62,247 nucleotides of DNA from Oceanospirillaceae bacterium. Its GTDB lineage: Bacteria > Pseudomonadota > Gammaproteobacteria > Pseudomonadales > Balneatricaceae. Shown one piece after another: positions 44,768 to 55,129 of the stretch (position 1 is its first letter; every line of letters starts with the position of its first letter). The notes below the pieces were generated by a model that was given only the letters and a program-made list of their open reading frames with translations, did no database searches and was not told where the DNA came from. Made by a program: the position numbers and the translations under genes. Location: NCBI GenBank assembly GCA_013215445.1, contig JABSRA010000020.1, forward strand, positions 1-62,247. Reading direction: 5' to 3'.

Positions 44768-46105
44768 ATGGCTGATTTATTTGCCTCACCCAAACCCAGC
44801 TATCAGCCACTAGCGGCAAAAATGCGACCTGCTACGCTAGAGACATACATAGGGCAAACCCATTTGCTGGGTAAAGGGAAGCCCTTGCGACTAGCGATAG
44901 AGCAAGGGGTGTTGCATTCTATGATACTGTGGGGCCCACCTGGTGTTGGAAAAACCACTTTGGCTAAGTTATTAGCGCATACCAGCGATGCACACTTTAT
45001 GAGTATCTCCGCGGTGCTCTCTGGGGTGAAGGAAATCCGCGCTTCGATAGAGGAAGCTAAACATGTGGCATTAAGCAGTGCGCGCAAGGTTATCCTGTTT
45101 GTCGACGAAGTGCATCGTTTTAATAAAGCGCAACAAGATGCATTTTTACCCCATATCGAGGATGGAACTTTTATCTTTGTGGGTGCCACGACTGAAAATC
45201 CTTCCTTTGAGCTAAATAACGCCCTTTTGTCGAGAGCCAGAGTATACCTGTTAAAAAATTTAGAGCAGACAGAGATTGCGCAAGTACTAGAGCAGGCTCT
45301 GTCAGACCATGAGCATGGACTGGGGGCATTAAATTTGTCTTTTCAGGGTAATGCCTTCAATGCCCTGTGTATCGCCAGTGATGGAGACGCACGTCGGGCG
45401 CTAAATTTATTAGAAATAGCCGCCGATTTGTCAGTGCTCAATGATGGTTGCCAAGTGATAGGTGAAAAGCAGCTGCAAGAGGTTTTGCAGCATAGCGTGC
45501 AGCGTTTTGACAAACAGGGTGATATTTTCTATGACATGATCTCCGCTTTCCACAAATCGGTACGTGGCTCATCCCCTGATGGTGCATTGTATTGGTGTTG
45601 TCGTATTCTAGAAGGCGGTGCAGATCCTCTATACATTGCCCGTCGATTAGTGGCCATAGCCTCAGAAGATATAGGTAACGCAGACCCTCGTGCAATGCAA
45701 GTCGTTCTCGCGGCATGGGATGCCTTTGAACGGGTCGGGCCGGCGGAAGGGGAGCGGGCAATAGCGCAAGCGGCAGTGTACTGCGCCTGTGCGCCAAAAA
45801 GTAACAAGTTATATTTAGCCTATAAACAGTGTAGAGCTGATATTAAGGAAGATGTGGAGTTAGAAGTTCCTCACCACTTACGAAATGCTCCCACTGATCT
45901 GATGAAAGATTTAGGTTACGGGGAAGAATACCGTTACGCCCATGATGAGCCCAATGCGTATGCTGCCGGGGAGAGTTATCTCCCTCCTGAAATAGCCCAT
46001 CGGCGCTATTATCAGCCAAGTGATAGAGGCTTGGAAATTAAAATCACAGAAAAATTGCGTTTTCTGGATGCACTGGATAATGAAAGTACCAGGCGACGAT
46101 ACTAA
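44768..46105 (+). CDS. rarA: Replication-associated recombination protein RarA (MgsA)
   Basis: 445 residues (E. coli 447). AAA+ core: Walker [15 protein letters not shown], Walker [18 protein letters not shown], then [24 protein letters not shown] (sensor 1 and Arg finger) and [11 protein letters not shown] (sensor 2). C-terminal tetramerisation part with [18 protein letters not shown] and the end [16 protein letters not shown]. Related to clamp-loader subunits and eukaryotic WRNIP1; acts at stalled forks. Follows lolA by 29 bp. Confidence 0.96.
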   Translation: MADLFASPKPSYQPLAAKMRPATLETYIGQTHLLGKGKPLRLAIEQGVLHSMILWGPPGVGKTTLAKLLAHTSDAHFMSISAVLSGVKEIRASIEEAKHVALSSARKVILFVDEVHRFNKAQQDAFLPHIEDGTFIFVGATTENPSFELNNALLSRARVYLLKNLEQTEIAQVLEQALSDHEHGLGALNLSFQGNAFNALCIASDGDARRALNLLEIAADLSVLNDGCQVIGEKQLQEVLQHSVQRFDKQGDIFYDMISAFHKSVRGSSPDGALYWCCRILEGGADPLYIARRLVAIASEDIGNADPRAMQVVLAAWDAFERVGPAEGERAIAQAAVYCACAPKSNKLYLAYKQCRADIKEDVELEVPHHLRNAPTDLMKDLGYGEEYRYAHDEPNAYAAGESYLPPEIAHRRYYQPSDRGLEIKITEKLRFLDALDNESTRRRY

Positions 46106-46193
46106 TGGCTCCAGTATTTTATTTGTTTTCAGATTGCCAGCCAGTGGTATGTCAATGTTTGCACGTTGTAGTTAGCACTCAAGGGTTAATGAT

Positions 46194-46577
46194 TTGTTTA
46201 AAGTAAACATAGTATTAGGGGTTATGTTAGGTGCGTCACTCGGTGCCTTAGTGCGCTGGTGGTTGAGTGTTAAATTCAATGCGGTCACTGATCAGCTGTT
46301 TGTCGGTACACTATTTGCTAATATAATTGCCTGTAGCTTGATGGGATTTTTGTTCGGTTATGAAACGACCGGTACTGTGCTTAATAGTGCTCTGCGACTG
46401 GCTTTTTTAACGGGGTTTTTAGGGTCGTTATCTACTTTTTCTACGTTTATAGCTGAAGTGCATAGCCACTTTGTTCTAAAAGATTGGTTTAAGTTAATGC
46501 TGGGCATTAACTTGCAACTAGGGCTGGGACTCATAGCGTTCTATTTTGCTAGAGTATTTGGGGAGTCTGTTCGTTAA
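46194..46577 (+). CDS. crcB: Fluoride exporter CrcB/Fluc
   Basis: 127 residues, four membrane helices, the usual size. Motifs: GASLGALVRWWLS, GTLFANIIACSLMGFLFG (the polar-track Asn), and GFLGSLSTFSTFIAE, the central TTFS-like sodium-site segment written here as STFST. Dimeric Fluc channels expel fluoride ion. Start is TTG at 46194 with AAGGG at about eight bases; the ATG at 46189 gives a frame that stops at once. No fluoride riboswitch (GGNGAUG-type) was seen upstream. Its place between rarA and serS is common in gammaproteobacteria. Confidence 0.92.
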   Translation: MFKVNIVLGVMLGASLGALVRWWLSVKFNAVTDQLFVGTLFANIIACSLMGFLFGYETTGTVLNSALRLAFLTGFLGSLSTFSTFIAEVHSHFVLKDWFKLMLGINLQLGLGLIAFYFARVFGESVR

Positions 46578-46757
46578 TCTGATTTTTGACTTAAATTTTT
46601 GAGTAGTATAACGGCATGAAACGCGTCTAAGCAATACTGTGGATAAAGCACTAAAGCCACGCAGATAGATTAAAAAATCTCGTAAAAAATATTCAATTTA
46701 ACGCGGATACATTATACTGCCGCTAATATACTTATTACCTCCAAGGAATATTGATAG

Positions 46758-48035
<1,278 letters not shown>

Positions 48036-48051
48036 GCTATCTCTAACTGCT

Positions 48052-48075
48052 CCCCCGACGCTTTATAGCGGGGGG
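48052..48075 (+). terminator. GC-rich hairpin after serS
   Basis: CCCCCG (48052-48057) and CGGGGG (48069-48075 region) pair around an 11-base loop about 17 bases after the serS stop. The flanking CTG/TAGC can add pairs with a bulge. No T run follows, so efficiency is doubtful. Confidence 0.55.
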
Positions 48076-48252
48076 TAGCTGACAGTTGGTCTTCGCCATA
48101 ATCCTCAGCATTACCCCCACCTCTATTATTAGCATTGATGTGTTTTAATCATGAATACTGGAATTCATTAATCTTTCGTTCATGTACCAGAGTACAATTT
48201 CACTTTCCTAAATAATTTAATATTATTATATCTCAGTGAGCGAGGTGGAATT

Positions 48253-48888
48253 ATGGATGCTGTTATCGCAACAGTCGTTAAAATAGAAGGAAAGGTTAGT
48301 GCTATTGATCAGGCAGGCCAAAAACGTGAGTTAATCGCAGGCGATTTATTGTACGTCAATGAAGTGGTTAAAACCACGGCGCATAGTGGACTTACCTTGT
48401 TAGTTGATGAGGCCAATTCACTGCATCTGGAATCTTTGCAAAGCCTAAGATTATCGGCAGATATTTCAACTGAGTACATGTCAGATAAAATTGATGCCGT
48501 TTTAAATGCCAATCTGCCGGCAGGTTTGGTTGAGAAACTATTTTCGGTATTTCCGCTGGGTGCCTCTTCAATATTAACCGACATAGAGCCTGTTTATGAT
48601 ATTGAGCGAATTGCGCTGACTGAGCACGATGCCTGCCAAATGACTTTGGTGTTGGACACTATATTGCAAGCATCAAATAATAGTGATTCACTGGACCAAT
48701 ATTTTCGTTTTGATCAATTAGATGCCAATACACTACTATATTTTAGTCACAGTGGGAATTTCTCAGATGCAGCCAGTATCGAGCTAAATGCGGATAAAAT
48801 ACTGTCAATTAATGCGACTGGTTACACCAGCAGTGCTGAATTGTTGTCTTTTTTAATGGATAACTATCTGATTGTTGATCAGGTTTAA
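48253..48888 (+). CDS. Repeat-less LapA-like protein: retention-type N-terminus joined to T1SS-type C-terminus
   Basis: 211 residues. Residues about 4-70 (IATVVKIEGKVSAIDQAGQKRELIAGD, LYVNEVVKT, LTLLVDEANSLHL) match the pattern of the retention module that opens giant LapA/BapA-type adhesins (V.IeGkV.A.d..G..R.L..GD.ly..E.V.T). Residues about 130-211 (LVLDTILQASNNSDSLDQYFRF, NTLLYFSHSGNF, SSAELLSFLMDNYLIV) resemble the C-terminal type I secretion target region of the same adhesins. Between them, about 55 residues replace the usual thousands of repeat residues; no di-alanine LapG site (TAAG) or glycine-rich calcium repeat is seen. No type I exporter or LapG/LapD lies in the window. Both assignments are by eye. 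Confidence 0.6.
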   Translation: MDAVIATVVKIEGKVSAIDQAGQKRELIAGDLLYVNEVVKTTAHSGLTLLVDEANSLHLESLQSLRLSADISTEYMSDKIDAVLNANLPAGLVEKLFSVFPLGASSILTDIEPVYDIERIALTEHDACQMTLVLDTILQASNNSDSLDQYFRFDQLDANTLLYFSHSGNFSDAASIELNADKILSINATGYTSSAELLSFLMDNYLIVDQV

Positions 48889-48889
48889 T

Positions 48890-49438
48890 CTATTTAAGCT
48901 GAGTAGATTCTGTGGGTATCCTCAGTCCGCTAATCCTAATTCCCTGTTTACAATCAGTCACGCAAGCTATTTTTATGGAGCTGCACTGTTTTAAAATATT
49001 GAATTGATCCAGTGCTAGTTGTATAGAAAAATCTGCCCGAGGTTTGCTCAATATTTGCTGCTGGCATTGGACATAGAGTTGATCAATGGTTTTAATCGCG
49101 GCGCCTTGATTGTGTCGGCCCAAATCGGCGAAGGATTCGCTCCAACTTAAGGTTGGCATATAGCCTTCTTGCCATTCAAAGTAGTCTCGGTATTCAACTC
49201 GGTCATCCTCTATGTGTAATATCGTGTTGTTATTATGGCCGGAGGATGTTGTTACATGTCTCTCATAGCTATAGTTAGCACCGTATTGCCGCTTTAATTT
49301 TGACCAAGTGCGCAGGCTGTTAGCTAAAGCGCTGGGCATATTTTTATCGACAATGGTGGTATTACCCCGATTGATTAAAGCAAAATCAGCACAGCCCACT
49401 AGTGAAAGAGTGATCAGTAATACCATCGCTATGCGCAT
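48890..49438 (-). CDS. Hypothetical lipoprotein
   Basis: 182 residues; a lipoprotein signal ends in LSLVGC (Cys16), so the protein should be lipidated. The remainder is soluble, with a central segment HNNNTILHIEDDRVEYRDYFEW and four cysteines (near CQQQ, KQCSS, ACVTDC) that could form disulfides in the periplasm. No family recognised. ATG after AAAGGA. It is 16 bp downstream of lpxH on the same strand, the third gene of ppiB-lpxH-this. Its stop is one base from that of the convergent adhesin-like gene. Confidence 0.65.
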   Translation of the reverse strand: MRIAMVLLITLSLVGCADFALINRGNTTIVDKNMPSALANSLRTWSKLKRQYGANYSYERHVTTSSGHNNNTILHIEDDRVEYRDYFEWQEGYMPTLSWSESFADLGRHNQGAAIKTIDQLYVQCQQQILSKPRADFSIQLALDQFNILKQCSSIKIACVTDCKQGIRISGLRIPTESTQLK

Positions 49439-49454
49439 GTAAATATCCTTTAAT

Positions 49455-50180
49455 TTAGCAAATAGGCTGGCTGATTAACTCGCAGCCAGACACAGTGCAT
49501 TCAATGTACCAAAGGTTAGCCCCCCAGTCCCCTAATACCATTCGTCTGCCCCGCCCTTTAGCAAGGGTCACTTCATGGCATGCAGGGCGGTGAGTATGGC
49601 CGTGGATCAGTAATGATATACCCGCATCATCCATCGCTTTAATCACAGCGGTACTGTTTACATCGGTGATTTGTGATGATTTAACCCGACTGTGTTCTTT
49701 ACTAGCCGCGCGTAATTGCGCCGCTATTTGTAAGCGTTCGGCGACCGTTTTTGCTAAAAATTGTTGTTGCCATGGTGGTGATCTAACCATGGTTCGGAAT
49801 TTTTGATAATCAATATCATCGGTGCAGAGCTGGTCACCGTGCATGATAAGTGCCTTTGTTGCCGGTAACGCCACCACCACAGATTCCGCTAATAATGTGG
49901 CATTAATCGATTTAGCAAAGGTTTTTCCCAATAGAAAGTCTCTATTGCCCTGTTGTAAATATAGCTGACAACCTCTATTACTGAGTTGCAGTAAGGCGGA
50001 AACTACCGGTTTCATTGCTGGTTCTAGGTAATCGTCGCCGATCCAAGCCTCAAAAATATCACCTAAAAGATAGAGATCGCTGCATTGCGCGGTGGATTGC
50101 TTCACGAACTTGATGAACGCCGCAATCAAATCGGGACGATCAGCGGCTAAGTGTAGATCGGCAATGAATATTACAGACAT
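49455..50180 (-). CDS. lpxH: UDP-2,3-diacylglucosamine diphosphatase LpxH
   Basis: 241 residues (E. coli 240). Metallophosphoesterase motifs in order: FIADLHL, GDIFEAWIGDD, GNRDFLLG, MHGDQLCTDD and HGHTHRP, each supplying manganese ligands. It cleaves the pyrophosphate of UDP-2,3-diacylglucosamine to lipid X and UMP at the inner membrane, the fourth step of lipid A synthesis. 14 bp after ppiB and 16 bp before a lipoprotein gene. Confidence 0.95.
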   Translation of the reverse strand: MSVIFIADLHLAADRPDLIAAFIKFVKQSTAQCSDLYLLGDIFEAWIGDDYLEPAMKPVVSALLQLSNRGCQLYLQQGNRDFLLGKTFAKSINATLLAESVVVALPATKALIMHGDQLCTDDIDYQKFRTMVRSPPWQQQFLAKTVAERLQIAAQLRAASKEHSRVKSSQITDVNSTAVIKAMDDAGISLLIHGHTHRPACHEVTLAKGRGRRMVLGDWGANLWYIECTVSGCELISQPIC

Positions 50181-50194
50181 TGAAGTTACTCAGG

Positions 50195-50731
50195 TTATTG
50201 ATCGTCAACCACTGTCTCTGAGTTCTCTTCGGTATCAGGTTTAGTAACAGTGACAGATTGAATATAAACATCTTCTACGGGAACGTCTTGGTGTCCAGCT
50301 TTGCTAGCAGTACTCAGTGATGCTATCTGGTTGACCACATTCATGCCGCCTTTAACCTCGCCAAAGACACAGTAACCCCAGCCTTCCATGGTTTTTGTGG
50401 TGTGGTTTAAAAAAGCATTTTCTGAGAGATTGATAAAAAATTGCGAAGAGGCAGAGTGAGGATCCATAGTTCTTGCCATCGCAATGCTGCCAATGCTGTT
50501 CTTCAACCCATTATCAGCTTCGTTTTCGATGCTGGCGATCCCTTCTTTTTGTTTCATATTGGCAGTAAATCCACCGGTTTGAATCATAAAGCCCTCGATC
50601 ACACGATGAAAAACAAGTTTGTCGTAGAAACCGTCCTCTGCTAGTTGGGTGAAGTTTTTTGCGCTAATCGGAGCCTTCTCGAAATTGAGTTCAAGAGTAA
50701 TATCACCGAAATTTGTGTGTAGTGTAATCAT
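50195..50731 (-). CDS. ppiB: Peptidyl-prolyl isomerase B (cyclophilin)
   Basis: 178 residues; the cyclophilin core (1-160) has FHRVIEGFMIQTGGF with the catalytic Arg-Phe region, SSQFFINLSENAFLN, and GYCVFGEV. No signal peptide, so cytoplasmic like E. coli PpiB (164); the extra 14 residues are an acidic tail (PDTEENSETVVDDQ). It speeds cis-trans isomerisation of Xaa-Pro bonds. ATG after AAGG. Head of the ppiB-lpxH transcript and divergent from glnS. Confidence 0.94.
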   Translation of the reverse strand: MITLHTNFGDITLELNFEKAPISAKNFTQLAEDGFYDKLVFHRVIEGFMIQTGGFTANMKQKEGIASIENEADNGLKNSIGSIAMARTMDPHSASSQFFINLSENAFLNHTTKTMEGWGYCVFGEVKGGMNVVNQIASLSTASKAGHQDVPVEDVYIQSVTVTKPDTEENSETVVDDQ

Positions 50732-51112
50732 GGTATTGCCTTAAATAATTCATTCATAAGTTATTATTATTATCCTAAATTCAGGGCGCGGGCGCAAAAT
50801 AAGAATTGAATATTTTAGCAACTTATCACCAACTACCTAGCTAAAAGCTAGTTCTGAACCCCAGGACCAAAAATAGTCAACAATTTATGAATAGTCGCTT
50901 AACGGTTTATGCTTTGGTTGGTGGTCAAAATCAGGGGTATTTGAAATATTGATTATAGCACCGATAATTTGTGTGCTTAAGGCTGACCTCAGGGGGCGAT
51001 ATGTTTATAATAACGCCATATAAAATGTCTCTGTTGGTTTATTTAATTGATCTTGTTATCGTCTAAATCAGAGAGAAAAATTTACAAAACCGAGGTTATT
51101 TTTAAAAAACTC
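50732..51112. other. Divergent intergenic region between ppiB and glnS
   Basis: About 380 bases with both promoters. One small palindrome, CTAGCT (50837-50842) and AGCTAG (50846-50851), with a 3-base loop, is the only structure seen. An in-frame TTG (51047) could extend glnS by 22 residues, but that extension lacks family likeness. Confidence 0.45.
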
Positions 51113-52804
51113 ATGAGTAATGACAATTCCACTGCCGAATCCGCTGCAAAAACTAGTAACTTTATTCATCAAATCATCGAAGACGATTTAAAAAGTGCCG
51201 ATGCTCCCAAGCAAATAGTGACAAGATTTCCACCAGAGCCTAATGGCTATTTACATATCGGTCATGCCAAATCTATCTGCTTGAACTTCGGTACGGCTGA
51301 GAAATTCAACGGTGTTTGCAATTTACGCTTTGACGACACTAATCCTGAAAAAGAAAGTCAGGAATATATTGAAGCGATCAAGAGAGATATTCGCTGGTTA
51401 GGGTTTACCTGGCATGAGGACGTTCGCTACACCTCCAGTTATTTTGACCAACTTTACAATTGGGCGGTGTATTTAATCGAGAAAGGTAATGCCTATGTAT
51501 GTGATTTAAATGCAGAACAAGCACGTGCTTATCGAGGAGATTTTACGACGCCCGGTAAAAACAGTCCGTATCGAGATCGTTCAATCAGTGAAAATTTGAC
51601 ACTTTTCGCTAAGATGAAAGCAGGGGGCTTTGCAGAGGGTTTTTGTTCGCTACGTGCAAAAATTGATATGCAGTCTTCCAACATGAACCTTCGAGATCCC
51701 ATGTTATATAGGATCTTAAATGTGTCACATCATCAGACGGGTGATCAGTGGTGTATCTATCCTATTTACGATTTTGCCCACGGACAGTCAGATGCAATAG
51801 AAGGCATTACCCATTCAATATGTACCTTAGAATTTGAGGGGCATAGACCTTTGTATGAATGGTTTCTTGAACATCTGCCGGTAGCATCTACCCCTAGACA
51901 ATATGAATTTTCTCGTCTTGAACTGAATTATACCGTGACCAGCAAGCGTAAATTGAAACAACTTGTCGATAAGGGTATTGTCAATGGTTGGGACGATCCT
52001 CGTATGCCTACGATCTCTGGTATGCGTCGCAGAGGCTATACGGCGACGGCGATTAGAAAGTTTTGCGACATGGTTGGCGTAACCCGCTCCAATGGAGTGG
52101 TTGATGTGGGTATGTTGGAATCCGCAGTGCGTGAAGATTTAGAGGTCAATGCGAAACGCGCAATGTGCGTGATAGATCCGTTGAAGGTAACGCTGTCTAA
52201 TGTGGCGGAAGGGGCCAGTGAAATGTTATCACTCGCTGTACACCCCAAGTTAGATATGGGCGAGAGAGAGCTTCCTTTTAGTAAATACTTGTACATTGAA
52301 AAGCAAGATTTTTCAGAAGATACCAGCCTTGGACGAAAAAAGTTTAAACGCTTAGTCATCGGAGATTATGTGCGTTTACGTGGTGCATATGTAATCAAAG
52401 CAGAGCAGGTTATAAAAGATGACAGCGGTCAAATCATAGAAGTGATCGCCAGTATCGTGCCGGGTACTGTCGGGGCAAATCCCGCTCCTGAATTCAAGCC
52501 TCGTGGGGTTATTCACTGGGTGAGTGCATGTCATGCAGTGCCTTGTGAATTGCGAATTTATGACCGTTTATTCAGCGATGCTACTCCCGATAAAAATAAA
52601 GAAAAACCTTTCACTGAGTTAATTAATCCAGATTCGCTGCAAGTTATTCCCAGAGCATGGGCCGAACCTTCACTATTAAAAGCTGAAATCGAAAGTGGCT
52701 ATCAGTTCGAACGCACCGGTTATTTTGTCGCTGATGCTGACAGTACCCCAGAGCAACTGGTGTTTAATCAGACTTTGCCGCTGCGAGAGTCTAAGGCTAA
52801 ATAG
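51113..52804 (+). CDS. glnS: Glutaminyl-tRNA synthetase
   Basis: 563 residues from the ATG at 51113 ([10 protein letters not shown]...). Class I signatures: [15 protein letters not shown] (HIGH) and [11 protein letters not shown] (KMSKS-like, MSK replaced by TSK). [20 protein letters not shown]-like segment ([21 protein letters not shown]) is diagnostic of GlnRS over GluRS. The two beta-barrel anticodon-binding domains occupy about 345-555. It joins glutamine to tRNA-Gln. The Shine-Dalgarno sequence is weak. Beside ppiB/lpxH as in many gammaproteobacteria. Confidence 0.96.
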   Translation: [563 protein letters not shown]

Positions 52805-52922
52805 CCGATGTAGCATTGACTGGTGAAAGAGTATTAAACTTGAGCCAGTCAGTGGGTTGTTTTTACGTGCTAAATTTGGCTGCTAAACAGTCTTGAGTAT
52901 TTATCTGAGGTGTTTTTCAGGC

Positions 52923-52953
52923 AAAAAAATAGCCATCTCGTCAAAGATAGCTA
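52923..52953 (-). terminator. Terminator of cheW
   Basis: TAGCCATCT (52930-52938) and AGATAGCTA (52945-52953) pair around a 6-base loop with one wobble in the minus-strand sense, followed there by a run of seven T (52923-52929 on this strand as A). It begins about 9 bases after the cheW stop. Confidence 0.88.
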
Positions 52954-52961
52954 AGTTTTTG

Positions 52962-53513
52962 TTATTTGTTTTCTTCTGCACTGGTCGGGGTAATACTGTC
53001 TAGCATTTTAGTTAGGTCTAACAAGATGATAAGGTTGTTTTCGTAATAACTAACACCTTGGACAAATCTACGATCTGAATCGTCACTGGCAACACTTGGA
53101 GCTCGCTCAATGTCATTTTGTGGGATGTTGACGACTTCATCAACACTATCTACGATCATGCCTACAACTTCCTGCTCATTGTATTCCACGACAATGATGC
53201 GCGTATCATCATCTATCTCTCGCGCTTTTAGAGAGAACAGTAGTCGAGTATCGAGTACGGTAACAACATTGCCTCGCAAGTTGATGATACCTTTTATGCA
53301 CTCACTTGAGCCGGGCACAGGGGTTATTTCTGAGTACCTGAGTACTTCTTTAACTTGCATAACGTCAATGGCAAATAGTTCATTGTTTACTTTAAACGTC
53401 GCCCACTGATTAAAAATTATTTCCTCTTGTACAGCACGTGATTTAACGGTTTTTTTGGGAACGTCTACTTTTTGCATCATTTTTAGTTGTGCAGCGGCAC
53501 CATCCATACTCAT
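52962..53513 (-). CDS. cheW: CheW-like chemotaxis scaffold protein
   Basis: 183 residues; a CheW domain (about 35-175) preceded by a Lys-rich tail. Conserved marks: FAIDVMQVKEVLRYSEITPVPGSSECIKGIINLRGNVVTVLD, which is the classic CheW core with the NLRG turn, and the ending VQGVSYYENNLIILLDLTKML. CheW couples chemoreceptors to CheA. It is orphaned from any che cluster, with its own promoter and terminator, and so may serve one of the three receptors here. AAGGTG precedes the ATG. Confidence 0.93.
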   Translation of the reverse strand: MSMDGAAAQLKMMQKVDVPKKTVKSRAVQEEIIFNQWATFKVNNELFAIDVMQVKEVLRYSEITPVPGSSECIKGIINLRGNVVTVLDTRLLFSLKAREIDDDTRIIVVEYNEQEVVGMIVDSVDEVVNIPQNDIERAPSVASDDSDRRFVQGVSYYENNLIILLDLTKMLDSITPTSAEENK

Positions 53514-54129
53514 CTTTGTTCACCTTTATAATTCAGTCACGGAGGTAAAAACCTCAATCTTTTCTATTACGTTAGATCACTCAGTATTTATACTAATGAA
53601 ATCAGTATAACTCAATAATGTTAATGCGTTGAATATATTTGAAAAGTTAATCTTCTCTGGCTATATTTATCGGTGTCTTGCATCAGGACTTTAACAAATT
53701 AGTAAATTTATTGGGTGAATTTGATAAAAAATTTACCAGTGGTTACAAATCACCGTCAATTTGTTCGCTATCTCTTTGATGCGCCGTTGTGATTTAGCAT
53801 AGACCAGATTTGGTTAAAAGGTAGTGCTTAGTCCGTGTTTTTGACGGTGCCATCCGGTACTGCCTAGCCGTTGGTTTTTTTTACTGAATGAATATTGGCT
53901 GTGGTCGCTAATGTCGATGCTGAGAGGCTTGCGCCTAACGCAGCCAGAGGTATGAGCGGCACTTAAAATACAGCGGTAAAAATTGCTTCTATAGCCAATT
54001 AAGAAGGGTGCTGAATGCCCAAGTGCCGCAGTAATAGCAAACCAGGGGTAAGCTAGGCTCGCTATTTAGCCGTTTTTGGCTTGTATTCGCTTTGCTTACG
54101 GCGTAATGCTGAAGTATCGCAGGATGCAG
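53514..54129. other. Intergenic region with possible decayed small ORF
   Basis: About 615 bases between tusE and cheW, both on the minus strand. A palindrome GAGGTAAAAACCTC lies at about 53540-53553 in the cheW leader. On the minus strand, 53962-53864 encodes a short signal-peptide-like stretch (VPLIPLAALGASLSASTLATTA) that stops after 32 codons without a ribosome site, perhaps the remnant of an exported protein. Confidence 0.4.
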
Positions 54130-54456
54130 CTAAAGGCAATTTAACGGTTTTGGTAAGCCCGCATAACGGGCGGCCTGTTTTGGCGGACTTTGGGGAAATA
54201 GTTTCAGCAGATAAATACTTCTTCCTTTCTCTGCGCCATATTTATTAGCCATCATCTTTACTAATGGGCGCATCGCTGGCGACAATTGGTATTCTTGGTA
54301 GAATTCTCTGATGATATAGATTACTTCCCAGTGTTTGGACGTTAAATTGAATTGATCTACCTTTGCCAGGGCTTCTGCTAGTTCTTGGTCCCACAGCGCT
54401 AAGTCGAGTAGATAACCCTCATCATCCAATAAAGCCAGTGCCTGTTGCTTATTCAT
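54130..54456 (-). CDS. tusE: TusE (DsrC family), sulfur relay protein
   Basis: 108 residues, the usual DsrC/TusE length. The sulfur-carrying cysteine is the penultimate residue in LPKPLNCL, and KHWEVIYIIREFYQEYQLSPAMRPLVK is the DsrC core. TusE receives persulfide from TusD and passes it to MnmA for 2-thiolation of tRNA wobble uridine. It closes the tusD-C-B-E operon here, whereas in E. coli tusE is separate beside yccA. Two bases follow the tusB stop. Confidence 0.94.
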   Translation of the reverse strand: MNKQQALALLDDEGYLLDLALWDQELAEALAKVDQFNLTSKHWEVIYIIREFYQEYQLSPAMRPLVKMMANKYGAEKGRSIYLLKLFPQSPPKQAARYAGLPKPLNCL

Positions 54457-54457
54457 G

Positions 54458-54766
54458 CTAAAACCAGCTCAATGTTTTATGATATTGGCAGCATAATTCT
54501 ACAAATTGCTGATCGCTAATCAAGGTGATGGCTGCGGGGGTAGTATTGGCTAAGCCCCGCGACTGTGCGTCAATTGACAGGGCGTAAATGTTATTCGTTG
54601 CTGCCAAGAGAGCTGTTGCTTCGGTGCCGCAACAGGCATAGACCCCCCCCTCTATAAAGAGGATGGCATCGTCATCTAACAGAGCGTTAGCGATGTCTCT
54701 ATAGAGCTGCTGGTGAGTGGGACTTTTGCTAATAATATGTAGGGTGGCAGGGTTGGCTTGGGTCAT
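54458..54766 (-). CDS. tusB: TusB (DsrH family) sulfur relay subunit
   Basis: 102 residues (E. coli 95), the small third subunit of the TusBCD hexamer. It has the DsrH-like core LHIISKSPTHQQLYRDIANALLDDDAILFIEGGVY. The start overlaps the tusC stop by one base (TAATG), and it is followed two bases later by tusE, so the four are translated together. It has a Cys pair (CCGTEA) unlike the E. coli protein; its significance is unclear. Confidence 0.9.
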   Translation of the reverse strand: MTQANPATLHIISKSPTHQQLYRDIANALLDDDAILFIEGGVYACCGTEATALLAATNNIYALSIDAQSRGLANTTPAAITLISDQQFVELCCQYHKTLSWF

Positions 54767-55125
54767 TATAAATTTATCACTGTATCAAATTGCCTAATCA
54801 ATGCTGCGAGTTGCTGTTGAGTGATAACCTTACAGGCTAAACTCAAATCCTCAACCGATAATTGATAGCGAATAAGGTCTTGATCGATCACATAATAATC
54901 TTCAATGTCATACATCGCGAGTGCATTTAAACGTTTCCTTAGATCTTTTTGCGCCAGTAGCTCTGCCTGTTGGTGGTTGAGTAATTGTAAAATACCATCA
55001 CTTAAGAAAAGTAAGCTCACCGGTAGTTCAAAAGCAGAGCAGGCTAAGGCAATATCCAGGGTATCGCTATTGCTGCTGTTGGCAAAGGGAGGGTTGCGAA
55101 AGATAAGCAGAATGTTTTTTTTCAT
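54766..55125 (-). CDS. tusC: TusC (DsrF family) sulfur relay subunit
   Basis: 119 residues from the ATG at 55125 (MKKNILLIFRNPPFANSSNSDTLDIALACSAF), exactly the E. coli TusC size. The frame is open further upstream but would overlap tusD and lacks likeness. LPVSLLFLSDGILQL is the typical second block. Four bases separate it from tusD and it overlaps tusB by one, the mark of a tight operon. No catalytic cysteine is expected in TusC. Confidence 0.92.
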   Translation of the reverse strand: MKKNILLIFRNPPFANSSNSDTLDIALACSAFELPVSLLFLSDGILQLLNHQQAELLAQKDLRKRLNALAMYDIEDYYVIDQDLIRYQLSVEDLSLACKVITQQQLAALIRQFDTVINL

Positions 55126-55129
55126 AGCT

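Noticed and set aside
53864..53962. 32-codon minus-strand frame with signal-peptide-like sequence
   Set aside because: GTG start directly after a stop, no ribosome site, and ends in TAG after 32 codons; at best the remnant of an exported protein.
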